A DNA stretch of 64,000 nucleotides from NCBI GenBank assembly GCA_949130495.1, contig OX422211.1:448456719-448520718 (forward strand), read 5' to 3'. This document shows, piece after piece, positions 1-10,223 of this stretch. Each line of letters opens with the position of its first letter. The stretch's first letter is position 1. Both the position numbers and the translations under genes were made by a program. The notes beneath the pieces are model-generated. The model worked only from the letters and a program-made list of their open reading frames with translations. It was not told where the DNA came from and did not search any database. Source of the stretch: Sambucus nigra. Lineage: Eukaryota; Streptophyta; Magnoliopsida; Dipsacales; Adoxaceae.

Positions 1-602
1 TTTTCCTATAAATACTCATTATTTGGTAAAGTTTTCATTAAGAAGTCCATACGTTTTCCAGAACAGAAACACTGCGAAAGCAGTATTCTTTAGGCTTCTT
101 CCTTTAGGGTTTTAATCCCTTTTTGGTTTTCAATTCACAAAACTCCCATATGCTTTAGCGAATTGTTTGGTGTTTAAGAACAAATTTGCTTTTGTTCAAC
201 CTCTTTGGAGAAGGCATCTCCATCTTTGATCGGTGGATACCGAGCGTAGTTATTCTACGTGTGGACGAGCCGAAGACGACGAACCGACACCTGGAGGGTG
301 TTTCGTTGTCTCTCGTGTCTTTAAAGGTTTGCTGAAGGCACTGTGCATTACACACTTGTGGGCGATTATCAGGTTGTATGTAAGTCAAAAGTCTTATGAA
401 TTCTTCAAAGTGTTATAAAAGGTTTTTACCCGAAAGGGATTTTTTCCTATATCGGTCGTCTTTTTTTTTCATGCATGGTTTGAAAGATTTATCATACTTA
501 GATGCATGTTTAGGGGCTGAATTAATAGACTCTAATTAAATAAGGTTTAATTGAAAACTTGCGAATTAATTTAATCAATTATGACACAGTCGCATTTTTT
601 CA
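1..602 (+). mobile_element. Right part of a Ty1/copia-like LTR (gag-only element)
   Basis: This is the 3' portion of a 5' LTR whose beginning lies outside the window. The end is placed at 602 because the terminal TTTTTCA is followed three bases later by a tRNA-iMet-type primer-binding site. The stretch around 490-600 (a GATGCATGTTTAGG-like block, then AT-rich sequence) aligns with the ends of the LTRs at 9161-10223 and 33727-34989, so the three LTRs are related. The CGGTGGATACCGAG block at 231-244 matches CGGTGGACACCGAG near 34651 in the solo-type LTR. Confidence 0.75.
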
Positions 603-605
603 AAT

Positions 606-617
606 TCGTATCAGAGC
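606..617 (+). other. Primer-binding site, initiator-Met tRNA type
   Basis: TCGTATCAGAGC differs at one position from TGGTATCAGAGC, the usual plant tRNA-iMet primer-binding site. Its location just after the LTR fixes the LTR boundary and the + orientation of the element. Confidence 0.8.
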
Positions 618-714
618 GGGTTACGCTAATTTGTCGCGTATTCCTATTTTCCGCAAAACTGTGTGATATTGATTTTTTTTTTAAATCAAGTTTGTGAAAA
701 TTCGCAATTTTTTT

Positions 715-2451
715 ATGGATCACTTATATAATAAGATGCCTATGTTTGGCGGGTCTAATAATGCCTACTGAAAAGCTCGTATGAAATCTATTTAAAAATG
801 TATTTACGAGCGTGTTTGGTTGCTTTGTGAAAATGGATGGAACCCTCCCACAGTCACCGTTGACAATATCACTTCTTTAAAACCCGTGTCAGCCTCGACT
901 GAAGATGATTATAAAATGTCGAATTTTAATTCCTGTGGTTTGAGTGCTATTTATGGAGCCGTCACTCCTGACGAGTTCCGCCGAATTATGATATGCACCA
1001 CGTCTAAAGGGGCATGGGATGTTTTGAAATTGACTCATGAGGGTACGAACGCGGTTAAAGAATCCAAGTTATAAAATTTGGCCACCCAATTTGAGACTAT
1101 CACCATGTCTGAATCTGAATGTTTTGATGATTTTTATGCACGTTTGTCAGACATTGTTAATACCAGTTTTAATTTGGGTGAGGTGATTGATAACACGCAT
1201 GTCATTAAAAATATTTTGATATCTCTTCCAAAACGTTTTATTCCTAAAGTCACTGTTTTGAACTCTTTGGGAAATTTGAAATCACTTAATTTGGGAGAAC
1301 ATTTAGGAGATCTTCAAACCTATGAGATTGACATGTTTTCCAAAACCATTAAGGCTAAGGATAATGGTGTTACTTTAAACACTCATTTTAAGAAAAAGAA
1401 AGAAAATGTTTATGAGTCCGATTCTGAAGAAGATTTTGATATGGCCTTGTTTGCGAATTTTTTTAAAAAGTTTCTCAAAATGAATAAAGAAAATTCTCCC
1501 AACAAAAAGAGATCTTTTGAGTCAAATAAAAAGAAAGTGGAGGCCAAAGATAGTGACAAGGAGGATGAGATCAGGTGCTTTGAGTGGGAGGGAAAAGGGC
1601 ACATAGCTAAAGAGTGTCCTACTAGGATAAGGAGAAAGGGCAAGGAGACTGCTATGCCCGTCACTCTTAGTGGTAGTGAGGATGGTGAGGGAGATGAGTT
1701 CGATAAAGGTTTAGCACATGGGATGGTTGTCGCTCTTTTTAGATATGTGAGCACACCCATTTTCTGTCACGAGAGTGCACACGAGGGCGATGATAGTGAT
1801 TTGTGTTCTTCGAGTGAGGAAGAAAGCGAGGAGGAGAGTGGAGATGAAAGTGCGCTCTAAAAAGCTTTTAGAGATTTGTACACCGAGACCTTGAAAACAA
1901 AGAAGTATAATAGAGATTTAGGTCGTCGGGTTTTAGATTTGGAGAGAGAGATGGAGGTTTTGAGAAAGGAAAGGTGTGATTTGACCGACACGTTGTCTAG
2001 TCTGACGACACTTGTATCCCAACTCGAGAGTGATCTCGGACGTGCCAGGGAGGTCAAAGTCATGTTTGAGAACGCACCTAAGAAGGTTGAAAAGGTGGTT
2101 CTTAAGGGTAAATGTGAGAATTTATGAATAAGTCATGACGGTGCTTCTACTTCCCAATTAGCACCCGAGCCGGTTCCCACTTTAGTGATAGATTCACATG
2201 AGTCTCACCCTCACCCACCTAGGCGTCCCATTCCTATTAGGAAAGTGCGTCCTAGAGTTTTTGAGAGAGGTGTTCCGAGGCCTATTTATGTTTGCTCACA
2301 TTGCAAAAGGAGAGGACACCTTAGGGAATTTTGCTTTAAGTTAGGGTATGTGTCACGTTTTGTTTCTACACGTGTTTCTGATACACATGCACCCACACAT
2401 GATTCTTTACATGCTCCCAGAGACTACATGAGAGATTGCACATTTAGGTGA
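715..2451 (+). pseudogene. Degenerate Ty1/copia-type gag
   Basis: The frame opens at an ATG 98 bases after the primer-binding site. It reads as a plant copia gag: an N-terminal DUF4219/UBN2-like segment (the MDHLYNKMPMFGGSN start, then the E-SECFDDFYARLSDIVN region near 1108-1170), a charged Lys/Glu-rich middle, a zinc-knuckle-like segment near 1576-1620 and an acidic tail. In-frame stops occur at about 769 (TGA where Trp is expected), 793, 1072, 1858 and 2125. The CCHC knuckle is CFEWEGKGHIAKEC, so its second Cys is replaced by Trp. A second Cys/His cluster (CSHCKRRGHLREFC) is intact near 2293-2334. No protease, integrase or RT follows, so this resembles the gag-only (TR-GAG) class. A dead capsid gene seems certain; the exact lineage is less so. 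Confidence 0.8.
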
Positions 2452-3275
2452 GCAAGTTATGTTTTTAGTCAAAACTTCACAAGAATTGATGGAGGTTTTT
2501 CATAAGTTGCCACCACTTTTGGAAAATCCCTCCGCACCTAATGATTGAGGTTTGACTTGTTTACTAGCATATGATGATTTTCATGATGACATTGTTTGCC
2601 TATTGCTAGTATGTATCATTTTTGTATGTTTTATTTTTTAGGAAAAATTTTGAAAAATACAAAAAGATTTTATTTTAATAAAATTTTGAGAAAATCCAAA
2701 AAGATTTTTGTATTTTGTTTGCACCGTTTATGGATGGACACTTAGAATGACCGAGTTACAACATCATTCCACTATTTTCATGTGACTATTTCAAAACATC
2801 CCATGCCTCTTTAGACGTGTTCATATTTGGTAAAAAACTAAGTAAGCCCTAAAATATAAATCAAATAATGATTAAGTTGTTAATAATTGTTATTTAAAGT
2901 TAAAAAATATTCTTTGCTTAAATTGTATTTAATTATTAAATGAGGTTTGTTGTAAGGATTAAAGGGTAAAGGGTAATATTTTCATTTGAGAAAATTTTGG
3001 AGTGTATTCAGAATTTTTGGAGTGTTTTTTTTAGCTATACCCGAATTTGAAAACGTTTGTGCGGAGGTTTTTGAGATAAACTAAAGTCCTAAATTTGTGT
3101 GCGGTCACTGAATTCACCAACAGATGATGATGTTGGCTGTCCATATTTGTACAATATGTTTTCTAAAGCTGCTTATTTGTGTCATTGTGGACCCTTAGAT
3201 TTAAATATAGTCGCACTCTATATTGAAATTATTGGTGGTGGTAGGGTTGTAGCCTATTATATTTGAATTTTGAGG
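2452..3275. other. Non-coding tail of the gag-only element and flanking DNA
   Basis: No gene is visible. About 2452-2830 continues the style of the internal 3' region of the gag-only element (repeated TTTTGAAAAATACAAAAAGA-like runs at 2650-2715). No polypurine tract or 3' LTR follows, so the element appears truncated near 2830-3000. The remainder is AT-rich sequence that I cannot assign. Confidence 0.5.
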
Positions 3276-3284
3276 TTAATTATA

Positions 3285-3518
3285 GGGACATATAAGAAAT
3301 AGTCCCTCAGACATTTTTTAATACCCATTTAGTCCAAACTTTTTTATTTTGCCTCAAAAAGTCCTTTGCCACATATTTTGGAGAGGGAGTGCCGCTGGCG
3401 CGGACCTCTAAAAATAAGAGGATATTGAGTGCTTGAAGGACTAAATGGGTTAAACTAAAAATATGTGTTCTTTTTAAAAAATATATATTTATAGTAGGGA
3501 CTATTTAATAATTGACCC
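3285..3518. mobile_element. 234-bp MULE-like MITE with 9-bp target duplication
   Basis: The element is flanked by perfect 9-bp direct repeats TTAATTATA (3276-3284 and 3519-3527). Its ends form imperfect terminal inverted repeats: GGGACATATAAGAAATAGTC at the left and, reading the other strand, GGGTCAATTATTAAATAGTC at the right. The inverted match resumes with CCCATTTAGTCC on both arms after a gap. A 9-bp duplication with short non-coding inverted-repeat DNA is typical of Mutator-superfamily MITEs. There is no coding capacity. Confidence 0.8.
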
Positions 3519-3612
3519 TTAATTATATTTGGTACACTAAATGACGTGTTTGAAGAAATTGAATTGCTAACTAATGTAAAACCAGAGTTTGATTCAAAGA
3601 ATCACATGAGGA

Positions 3613-3615
<3 letters not shown>

Positions 3616-3670
<55 letters not shown>
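3616..3670. repeat. (TA)n microsatellite
   Basis: About 55 bases of uninterrupted TA dinucleotides. Confidence 0.95.
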
Positions 3671-3673
<3 letters not shown>

Positions 3674-3907
3674 ATTTGTGAAAGTATAATAAGAGGAATT
3701 TCTAGCCGATTACCCAATTTGTCGTACATTGAAAAGAGAAAAAATAAAAAGTCATACATATTGTAAGCTTATCATCGAAAAGTTTACATAATATAAGCTT
3801 GACGTTTAAAATATCTGGAACATTAAAAGGATATCATAAAAGATACTCCAAAAGTATCATAAAATAATATTCATAAAGTGTCAAATCTACCTAATGCAAA
3901 ATTAGTG

Positions 3908-4166
3908 CTAAACCTATTCCATTACAAATGAAGGTCAAAATCATACTTTTGAGGTAATGTTGACTTTCATACCCCATTAATTTGCATAATAACATTGTCA
4001 CACATTTTTTTTAAATTTCAACTTTGATACATTTGCTAAGCCTAAACCTATTCCATTACAAATGAAGGTCAAAATCATACTTTTGAGGTAATGTTGACTT
4101 TCATACCCCATTAATTTGCTTAATAACATTGTCACACATTTTTTTTAAATTTCAACTTTGATACAT
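3908..4166. repeat. Two tandem copies of a 134-bp unit
   Basis: The block beginning CTAAACCTATTCCATTACAA at 3908 recurs at 4042 with very few differences, giving a 134-bp period. The second copy ends just before a GC-rich, G-run sequence. No coding content. Confidence 0.9.
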
Positions 4167-4194
4167 TTTCGCGCGCGGGTGTGGGGTGGGGGGA

Positions 4195-4212
4195 GGGGGG
4201 GGGGGGGGGGGG
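4195..4212 (+). repeat. Run of 18 G with G-rich leader
   Basis: An 18-base guanine homopolymer preceded by GTGGGGTGGGGGGA. Such a tract could form a G-quadruplex, or could be inflated by sequencing slippage. Confidence 0.9.
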
Positions 4213-5060
4213 TAATCTTGGGGGCTTATAAAAAGTGATGGTTTGATAACCTTCATCAACGGACCAAACTCTCTAAATTGGGGTCGAGCCTCAATAATGA
4301 AATGTCGAGGAGCAATGTCTAAACCGAGAAAATCTTGGGGCAAAAATTGTAAAAGAAAAAGCCCAAAAATATCCTTAAGTCCAAAAAATACAATAAAAAT
4401 ATACTCAAATATAGTTAAGAAAATTATAAAAACCATTTGTTCCTTCAAAGGTAAAAAATATAAATAGTCCCAACACTTAAACCAATAATTAACCTAATAT
4501 ATGCATCAAATCCAAATTTACAAGAACAGATTTTTTAATTTCAGAAAAAAATCCCCATCTTGCGAACTTATCACAACAAAAAAAGCCGAGAGATGCATAC
4601 ATCATTACACAACCTATAAGCCAAAAAGTAATACCACACACCAAATTTACATCCACAATTTTATCTTTTTTAATTTCAAAAGGTTAATTTTGGTCGAAGG
4701 TAGAAATTATGTAAGTTGGATATGAAGCCTCATTAACAAAAAAGTGAGGTGGATAATGTCAAATTAAAAACATTAGTGCGAAAACTCAAAACACCTAAAA
4801 AAATATACCAAAATCCAAAAATGAAACAACCTAATAAATGCCCCAATACCATATACACCGTACCAACTTAGTTCATTTAGAAAAAAAAAATCCCAACATG
4901 CGAATTTATCACAAAACAGAACAATTACAACCGCATACATAAATCCTCACACCCCATAAACCTCAAATTAATACCACATACCAAATTTACATAAACAAAT
5001 TTGTTCATCTCAGGGAAAAAAATAAAATCCACAAAACAACATATATAGAAAGAGGGAATT
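4213..5060. other. Gene-free AT-rich stretch with a diverged direct repeat
   Basis: No supportable gene. A segment near 4545-4690 recurs in diverged form near 4885-5035, offset by about 339 bases. The shared landmarks are TGCGAA-TTATCACAA, then ATACCACA-ACCAAATTTACAT. Open frames here are short and of A/T-rich composition. I see no known mobile-element ends. Confidence 0.5.
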
Positions 5061-5080
5061 AATACCAGATACAAAAATCC

Positions 5081-5419
5081 TCATGCCCACCCATAAACCA
5101 CCCGTGAGTACTTATCTTTAAGCCATTTGAAGCTTTTTCTAAAAGACCCTTTAACCTTCCCTTCAACAGAATAAGCCTTATAGCTAGCCACCCTTTTTTT
5201 CCTTTGAAATTCTGGGTCACCCAGCCCCCAAAATTTTGAAGTTGACCCACTTATGCTCTTGCCCTTTTTGAATTTGAGCTCCTTATTATCACCACCAATT
5301 TGGGTTGTGTGTGGTACATAGGAAGAGGTGCTATAAGATCTAAAATCATGAGGGTTTGATTTGTACCTCTCAATTTGCATGCCATGGTTAGCATATGAGT
5401 TTGATCTATAATCTCCCAT
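5081..5419 (-). CDS. DUF3511 domain protein (small plant protein)
   Basis: This is a complete intronless 112-residue ORF with ATG at 5419-5417 and a TGA stop. The N-terminal half is Ser/Tyr/Asn-rich and low in complexity (starts MGDYRSNSYANHGMQIERY). The C-terminal ~45 residues match the DUF3511 signature: Arg/Lys-Lys-Arg-Val-Ala-Ser-Tyr-Lys, then VEGKVKGSFRKSFKWLKDKY, ending VVYGWA. DUF3511 proteins are usually about 90-130 residues and single-exon, which fits. Their biochemical function is unknown. There is no signal peptide or membrane segment, and the C-terminal domain is strongly basic. The 5' flank on the minus strand (5420-5460) is a CT-rich leader-like tract; no convincing TATA box was identified. 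It is the only intact, recognisable host gene in the window and is surrounded by mobile DNA. Confidence 0.85.
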   Translation of the reverse strand: MGDYRSNSYANHGMQIERYKSNPHDFRSYSTSSYVPHTTQIGGDNKELKFKKGKSISGSTSKFWGLGDPEFQRKKRVASYKAYSVEGKVKGSFRKSFKWLKDKYSRVVYGWA

Positions 5420-6607
5420 GGGTGGAAGAAAAAAAATTGAGAGGTATAGAGAGAGAGAAGTTGTGTATAATTTGATGGCTGATTGAAGTTTGTGTTAGAG
5501 AGTCGTAAGACTAGTCAATATGATCATGTGGGGAGCATATTTCTTGGCTAGCCAAGGTTTGGACAATAGGGTTGACTTGGGGAGCTTTTGTATGGGTGGT
5601 CACAAGTCCATCATAAAATTATGCAAGCTCATTTAGCTTTTCACTACCCTAACACACATATTGTATAAAAATTACATATATTAAGTTAATAAATTAATAT
5701 GATAGTATTAATTTGAGAAAATTAGGAAAATGATTAGTTAAGTTGAGTTTAATATAATAAGAACATTAGGTGCGTCATTTTAGCCCTCCTTTAAGAATTT
5801 CACCAAAACTAATCAATAATTAATCCTGAATTAATGCATATTTTATTCATTAACTAATTTTGACAATTTGTTAATTTAGACTAAAATAAAATCGCCACAA
5901 TACCCCCCATCTTTTCCTCTATAACATATTGGTCTACGGTCAATAATTTAAACACACGCACACACACACACACACACACATACGTGTATATCTATACACT
6001 AATATTGGTGGAGACATGCCTTAAAACTAACTTATAAATTGTATCTATGGGATGTCATTTATAATAAATGTTAATTTTTTATTTAAGGGTCATCTGACTT
6101 TTGACCTCCAACAGTTTTGGCCGTTTGAAGATTGTCTGCTCCAAAAGTTTAATGAAATCAGTTTTTTTCATTTTCAATGAGAATCATGTCTACGTAAAAG
6201 GTAAGCAGATTTGTGAAGTACAACTTACATACGTCAAATCCGGTCTCGAGTTCTTGTAGAATATGTCTTTCATTCACAATCTTAAATGAAATTGAACACA
6301 ATATATGTGGGGTTGTAGCATAATATTTCAATAAATTTATCTTGATCATGTGAGACTATAATTTTAACTTACTATGCTAGTACAGTTTGTTTCATTGTCT
6401 TTTGTACTAATTGAATATGACAATGTACATCCCATAGTTATTAGATTTACTTAATCTCTTAATAATTGATAAATACATGTATTAGTTAATTATTGCTTTG
6501 ACCTATTTGGTGAGATTCATTATTAGACCAATAACTTTAATATATAGAGTGGTAATTAGTGTATGATGAAACTCAATTACAAATAGAATCCACATCTCGA
6601 TATATAT
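5420..6607. other. Upstream flank of the DUF3511 gene and gene-free DNA
   Basis: No further gene is visible. The part nearest the gene (5420-5640) would hold its promoter and leader, including a CT-rich tract on the minus strand. TTGAC-core sequences (W-box-like) occur near 5571, but I cannot show they act. The rest is AT-rich, with a CA microsatellite, and ends at a Tat LTR. Confidence 0.4.
5953..5981. repeat. (CA)n microsatellite
   Basis: About 29 bases of near-perfect CA dinucleotide repeat, preceded by an ACACACGC variant unit. Confidence 0.9.
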
Positions 6608-7063
6608 TGTGAGTGAAATTAATCACAATAAATAATCTCCAGAAAGTAAGTAATAGAAAAAAAATATAAAAATGCCCATTATAAAAGATATATGTAGTTC
6701 GATAATTGCCTACGTCCACAGAGAGGTTTCTGAGTTCTTATTAATATCTCTCAAAGTTTGAAAATTACATCCCACTTGACTCTAGGGTGAGGGTTATATT
6801 TATAGTAGTTTAAAGTGGTTGAGTCATTCAAGGAACTCTCCTATCTCGTTATTTGCTTGTGCGATGACTCCTGATAATCTCATTCGAGATTGTTGATAAC
6901 TAACTAAGCCTATCAATATCCAACTGATAAGTGCTTGTATTTATCAACGTGATAAGCATTTATATTAATCTCTTTATGGTTGGACCGAACCAGGATAACA
7001 TGGTAATTATGTTGGGCCTTTTCGGACTAGCCGAAATTGGACTTTTGTGGTTTGGACCCCACA
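6608..7063 (-). mobile_element. 3' LTR of Tat-1 (minus-strand gypsy element)
   Basis: On the minus strand this reads TGTGGGG...CACTCACA, with TG/CA ends and 456 bp. It is preceded (minus strand) by a purine-rich tract at 7064-7075. A TATA-like TATAAATATA lies on the minus strand at 6795-6804. The CTCTGTGGACGTAGGCAATT segment just downstream resembles the R/U5 region of plant Tat-lineage LTRs. The outer boundary (6608) rests only on the TG/CA rule; the matching 5' LTR is missing from the window. Confidence 0.6.
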
Positions 7064-7075
7064 ATCGCCCCTAAA
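7064..7075 (-). other. Polypurine tract of Tat-1
   Basis: On the minus strand TTTAGGGGCGAT directly precedes the TGTGGGG LTR start, as expected for the plus-strand primer of a minus-oriented element. Confidence 0.55.
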
Positions 7076-7948
7076 TTTTTTGGCCAAAATCGGGCCATAG
7101 TTGGGCTAAAGATTTTTAAATCCCTTGTAGGCTCTAAAGATTAATCCAAATGTTGTTGAAGATTGTTGGTAGGACATTTTTGTAATTATCTAGAAATCGA
7201 CAGGGGTACACTGGTCATTACTAGAAATATGAACCTCTAAAATCTATTCTTGAGCCTTGTTCCTTATTATTTTTTTCACCGGCTAAAACATCACTTTGTT
7301 TCAAACTTTGTACCCATAATTTTGTTTTTCGTTTTTTCTAAAAAAAACTCTTGGAGCTCCTTTTTGCCTCACCTACTTCTGTAAATTCTTTCGCTTCTTC
7401 TTTCTTTTGATTTCTCGTAGTTCTCTTCTGCTAGCATCTATTAAATTATTCTATTATTCTTCTCCTTTTTCTGTTAAAAATGGTGAACACTTTTCATGGA
7501 AAAAACTCAGATGATTTTAGAAAAATATACTCCATTCCTTCTTAGGTCACAATTAAATGTGCCCCCATACCCAGAAACGCTATTGCGGTTGATGGGGGCC
7601 ATTGAATCCATACATTAGTTGTAGTTCAAAGAGGACTAACCTTTCCCCCAAACCCACTTTTGTTTTATAATTTTATGAATATTTTAGGATCCTAGCTCAG
7701 TGTGCCCCTAATATTTGGGGTATTGGTAACGGGGTGCACAAAATTCGTGAGTTATATGGAACTAATTTTTGGTATCTAAGAGGTTAAGTACTATTACTCT
7801 TGCGTACCCAAAGGCAAGGAAGGACAACAGGGTGCTCGTAGTAAACCTTCCTAGTTCTAATAAGGGATATTAGGATCAGGGATTGGCAACATCCGCCTCT
7901 CCTCGAGGGTGAAGAATACACTGGGTTTCTGTGCCCATCTTTGGGGGT

Positions 7949-7960
7949 GGGGGGGGGGGG
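7949..7960 (+). repeat. Run of 12 G inside the Tat-1 antisense ORF
   Basis: The homopolymer is preceded by GGGGGT and followed by AGGG, and it shifts the reading frame. Confidence 0.9.
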
Positions 7961-7987
7961 AGGGATTGACATATGTTAAAACTTACT

Positions 7988-7989
<2 letters not shown>

Positions 7990-8025
<36 letters not shown>
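7990..8025. repeat. (TA)n microsatellite
   Basis: About 36 bases of uninterrupted TA repeat inside the antisense-ORF pseudogene. Confidence 0.95.
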
Positions 8026-8027
<2 letters not shown>

Positions 8028-9160
8028 ATATTTTCACATTCTGAATTGTCTTCACTGATAGAATTTATCTTTCTTGGATCTGAGCAGTTCGTTTGAAGAA
8101 GAAAGAGCATTCTCTTGCCCATATCAACATGGTTAAATTATTGAAGGCTTAGAAGGTGAGGGAGTTGCTTGCTGGTAGTGATCATCCCCGTCGGCCTCAT
8201 TTCTTTTGGAATATAAGAACACTACTGTCAGCTTCATTGCTCGCCCACGAGACAACATCCCTGACCTTTCTCTATTGCGGACAAGGAAATATTTGTCTCC
8301 TTTTCCTTCGAATTCCTTGGCATCGACTCCATCCTTATTAATGAGGAGTATTCTATGATGCCTAGGAAGAGAGTTTTTCTAATTGATGATGATGTGGATG
8401 CTGGGGATTCCTCCCCCAAGAAGAAGTCTTTGAAGAGGATTGACATTGAAGGCCCCAAGGCCACTGACCTGGAGTTGACCATCTGAAAAAAAGAGGATAA
8501 GTCATCCTTGGTCCCTTAGCTTTCCAAAAAAGGGGATCTCCCTCCTTCTATAAGGACTTCACAGACTATGTCTCTTAAGGGGGATGTGGTCGCAGTTGAT
8601 TGCGAGCAGCTCAAATAACTCTCGCCTGAGCAACTTTCATCTGGCGCTGCTCAAACTCTATCACTAGTAAGGAATTTCTATAACTCCTTTCCTTTTTACT
8701 TTATTTTTACTATTATGAGATAGAGTCATCTAATACTCGCCTTGTTTCTCGGTTTGCAGTTTGTGACATTTTGCCCAACTCTTGGATGGTTTTTTGGACC
8801 AGTTCAACATCAATGATGAGCTCAGCAAGGCTTTAAGAAAATAATAAGAGGTTATGGCCAACGCCCAAAGGGTGTATGATAATGAGAAGAAGTCCACCAG
8901 AGACACCATAAATGCGCTGGAGATCGAGGTCGACCAGTTAAAGGTTGAGAGTACTCAACTGAAGGCTGAGCAATCTCAGTTAGCTAAGGAGGTGGAGGAA
9001 TTCCCTACGGCCAATGAGGCCAGTTTTGATAAAGGAATCAATGAAACCTATGAGGATGCCAAATGCTAGGTGTCGTACATCCATAAATACAGCTTCAAGA
9101 AAGCTCAGATGCAACCTTGGTGAGGTCCAAGGTCCCAGCTGAATCTAACCTATTCAACAA

Positions 9161-10223
9161 TGTAACAACATATTTTTATAAGTCCTATTTTACATCAGTG
9201 TGTCGTATACCGCTACAAACCATTGAAGAAAAAGTTCAAGTTTTGAGATACATGAAGACGGAGCAAATATCAAAAGTTCTTCAACATTCAAGCCTTTGCT
9301 AGTTTAATTTTGGTAAGGTTCTATTTTAGTCCCTTAACGGTTCATTTAAAACTATTGGGATATTTTTCTAAAATATTTTCTAAGTGTTGAGGCATTATTT
9401 TTGGTCAAAATATTTTTCTAAATGTTGAGGCGGATTTTTGAAATAAAAAATAAAAATTTATTTTTCACTCCGTCATTCGAGCGATGTATGCCTGTCGTTC
9501 AAGAGACATAGGCATCTCGAGCGATGTCATTCAACCAACATCTGGCATCGTTTGAGCGACATTTGGACTTCGTTTGAGCGACGCGCCAACTCAATTTTTC
9601 TATATAAAGCATGTTAAATAAGTCATTTTTCGTCAAGAAGACCTGACGAATTTCTTTTTTCATAAACTCCAAACATCAGATTACCTTTGTTTTTTTTTTC
9701 ATTTAGGGTTCAAATACTTTTGTTTTTCAATTTACAAAAATTCCAATCTTTAGTGAATTATTTTGAAACCCGAGATATATCTTTGCTGGAGTTTATCTTG
9801 TAGGAAGGATAATCTACTGCTGATTTAGGTGTCACTTAAGGGAGGCACTGGGCTAACTTGATTGCGTGTAATAGGGAGTACTCTGGGTGTTCTTGGACTG
9901 ATTGGACTGGGTGTCTTTGTGGATCTTCTGAGGTTGATTCATTGCAGACTCAGAACTGCGTGTTCTTGTTGGTATCTGATGATATTCATTGCAGATTTCA
10001 CTTGTAATAATTGTGAGTATTATTAGTGAAATAAAAGGTTTTCCCTTTTTGGGTTTTTTTCTTGAAATATGCATGTTTGAAATTTTGTTTGTGATGGTTT
10101 GATTTCATTAACGTAGATGCATATGCTAGGGTTTAAACAAATTGGTTTAAATATTGACTCTAATTAAATAAGTTTAAATGGAATTTATGAATTTATTCAA
10201 ATCAATATCATATCACTTTCTCA
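9161..10223 (+). mobile_element. Left LTR of the 9161-23202 element
   Basis: It begins TGTAACAACATATTTTTATA and ends CTTTCTCA, followed after three bases by the primer-binding site. It matches the split right LTR along its whole length. It contains a cluster of GTTCGAGCGAC-like words (9475-9582) immediately before TATATAAA at 9601-9608. Confidence 0.85.
9475..9608 (+). promoter_or_regulatory. LTR promoter: repeated GTTCGAGCGA-like words plus TATA box
   Basis: At least five variants of a word close to the palindrome TCGTTCGAGCGA occur between 9475 and 9582. The TATA box TATATAAA follows at 9601-9608. The same arrangement is present in the right LTR (words 11941-12050, TATATAAA 12067-12074) and, more loosely, in the LTR at 33727-34989 (words 34270-34353). 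That these words are enhancer elements is an inference from position and repetition. Confidence 0.55.

Larger units (their letters stand above)
7480..9160 (+). pseudogene. Antisense ORF of Tat-1, first part (Transposase_28-like, coiled coil)
   Basis: The strand is opposite to the Tat-1 pol (24830-27988, minus), and the position lies between pol and the 3' LTR. Reading from ATG 7480, after a CT-rich leader, the frames give a segment resembling the plant 'putative gypsy type transposon' family (Pfam Transposase_28). The match centres on GLTFPPNPL near 7635-7665 and a WG/GVLV-G motif near 7717-7735. Next come SCVPKGKEGQ near 7797, a basic acidic linker (PRKRVFLIDDDVDAGD near 8358-8405), and a heptad-rich coiled coil (ALEIEVDQLKVESTQLKAEQ near 8914-8975). 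Many stops and frame changes are present, plus a 12-G run at 7949-7960. The gene is cut at 9160 by a retrotransposon and resumes at 23208. The function of such ORFs is unknown. Confidence 0.7.

Noticed and set aside
4152..4448. 98-residue minus-strand ORF with a poly-Pro stretch
   Set aside because: The poly-Pro comes from the G run and the rest is AT-rich translation with no family resemblance; no supporting leader or conserved motif.
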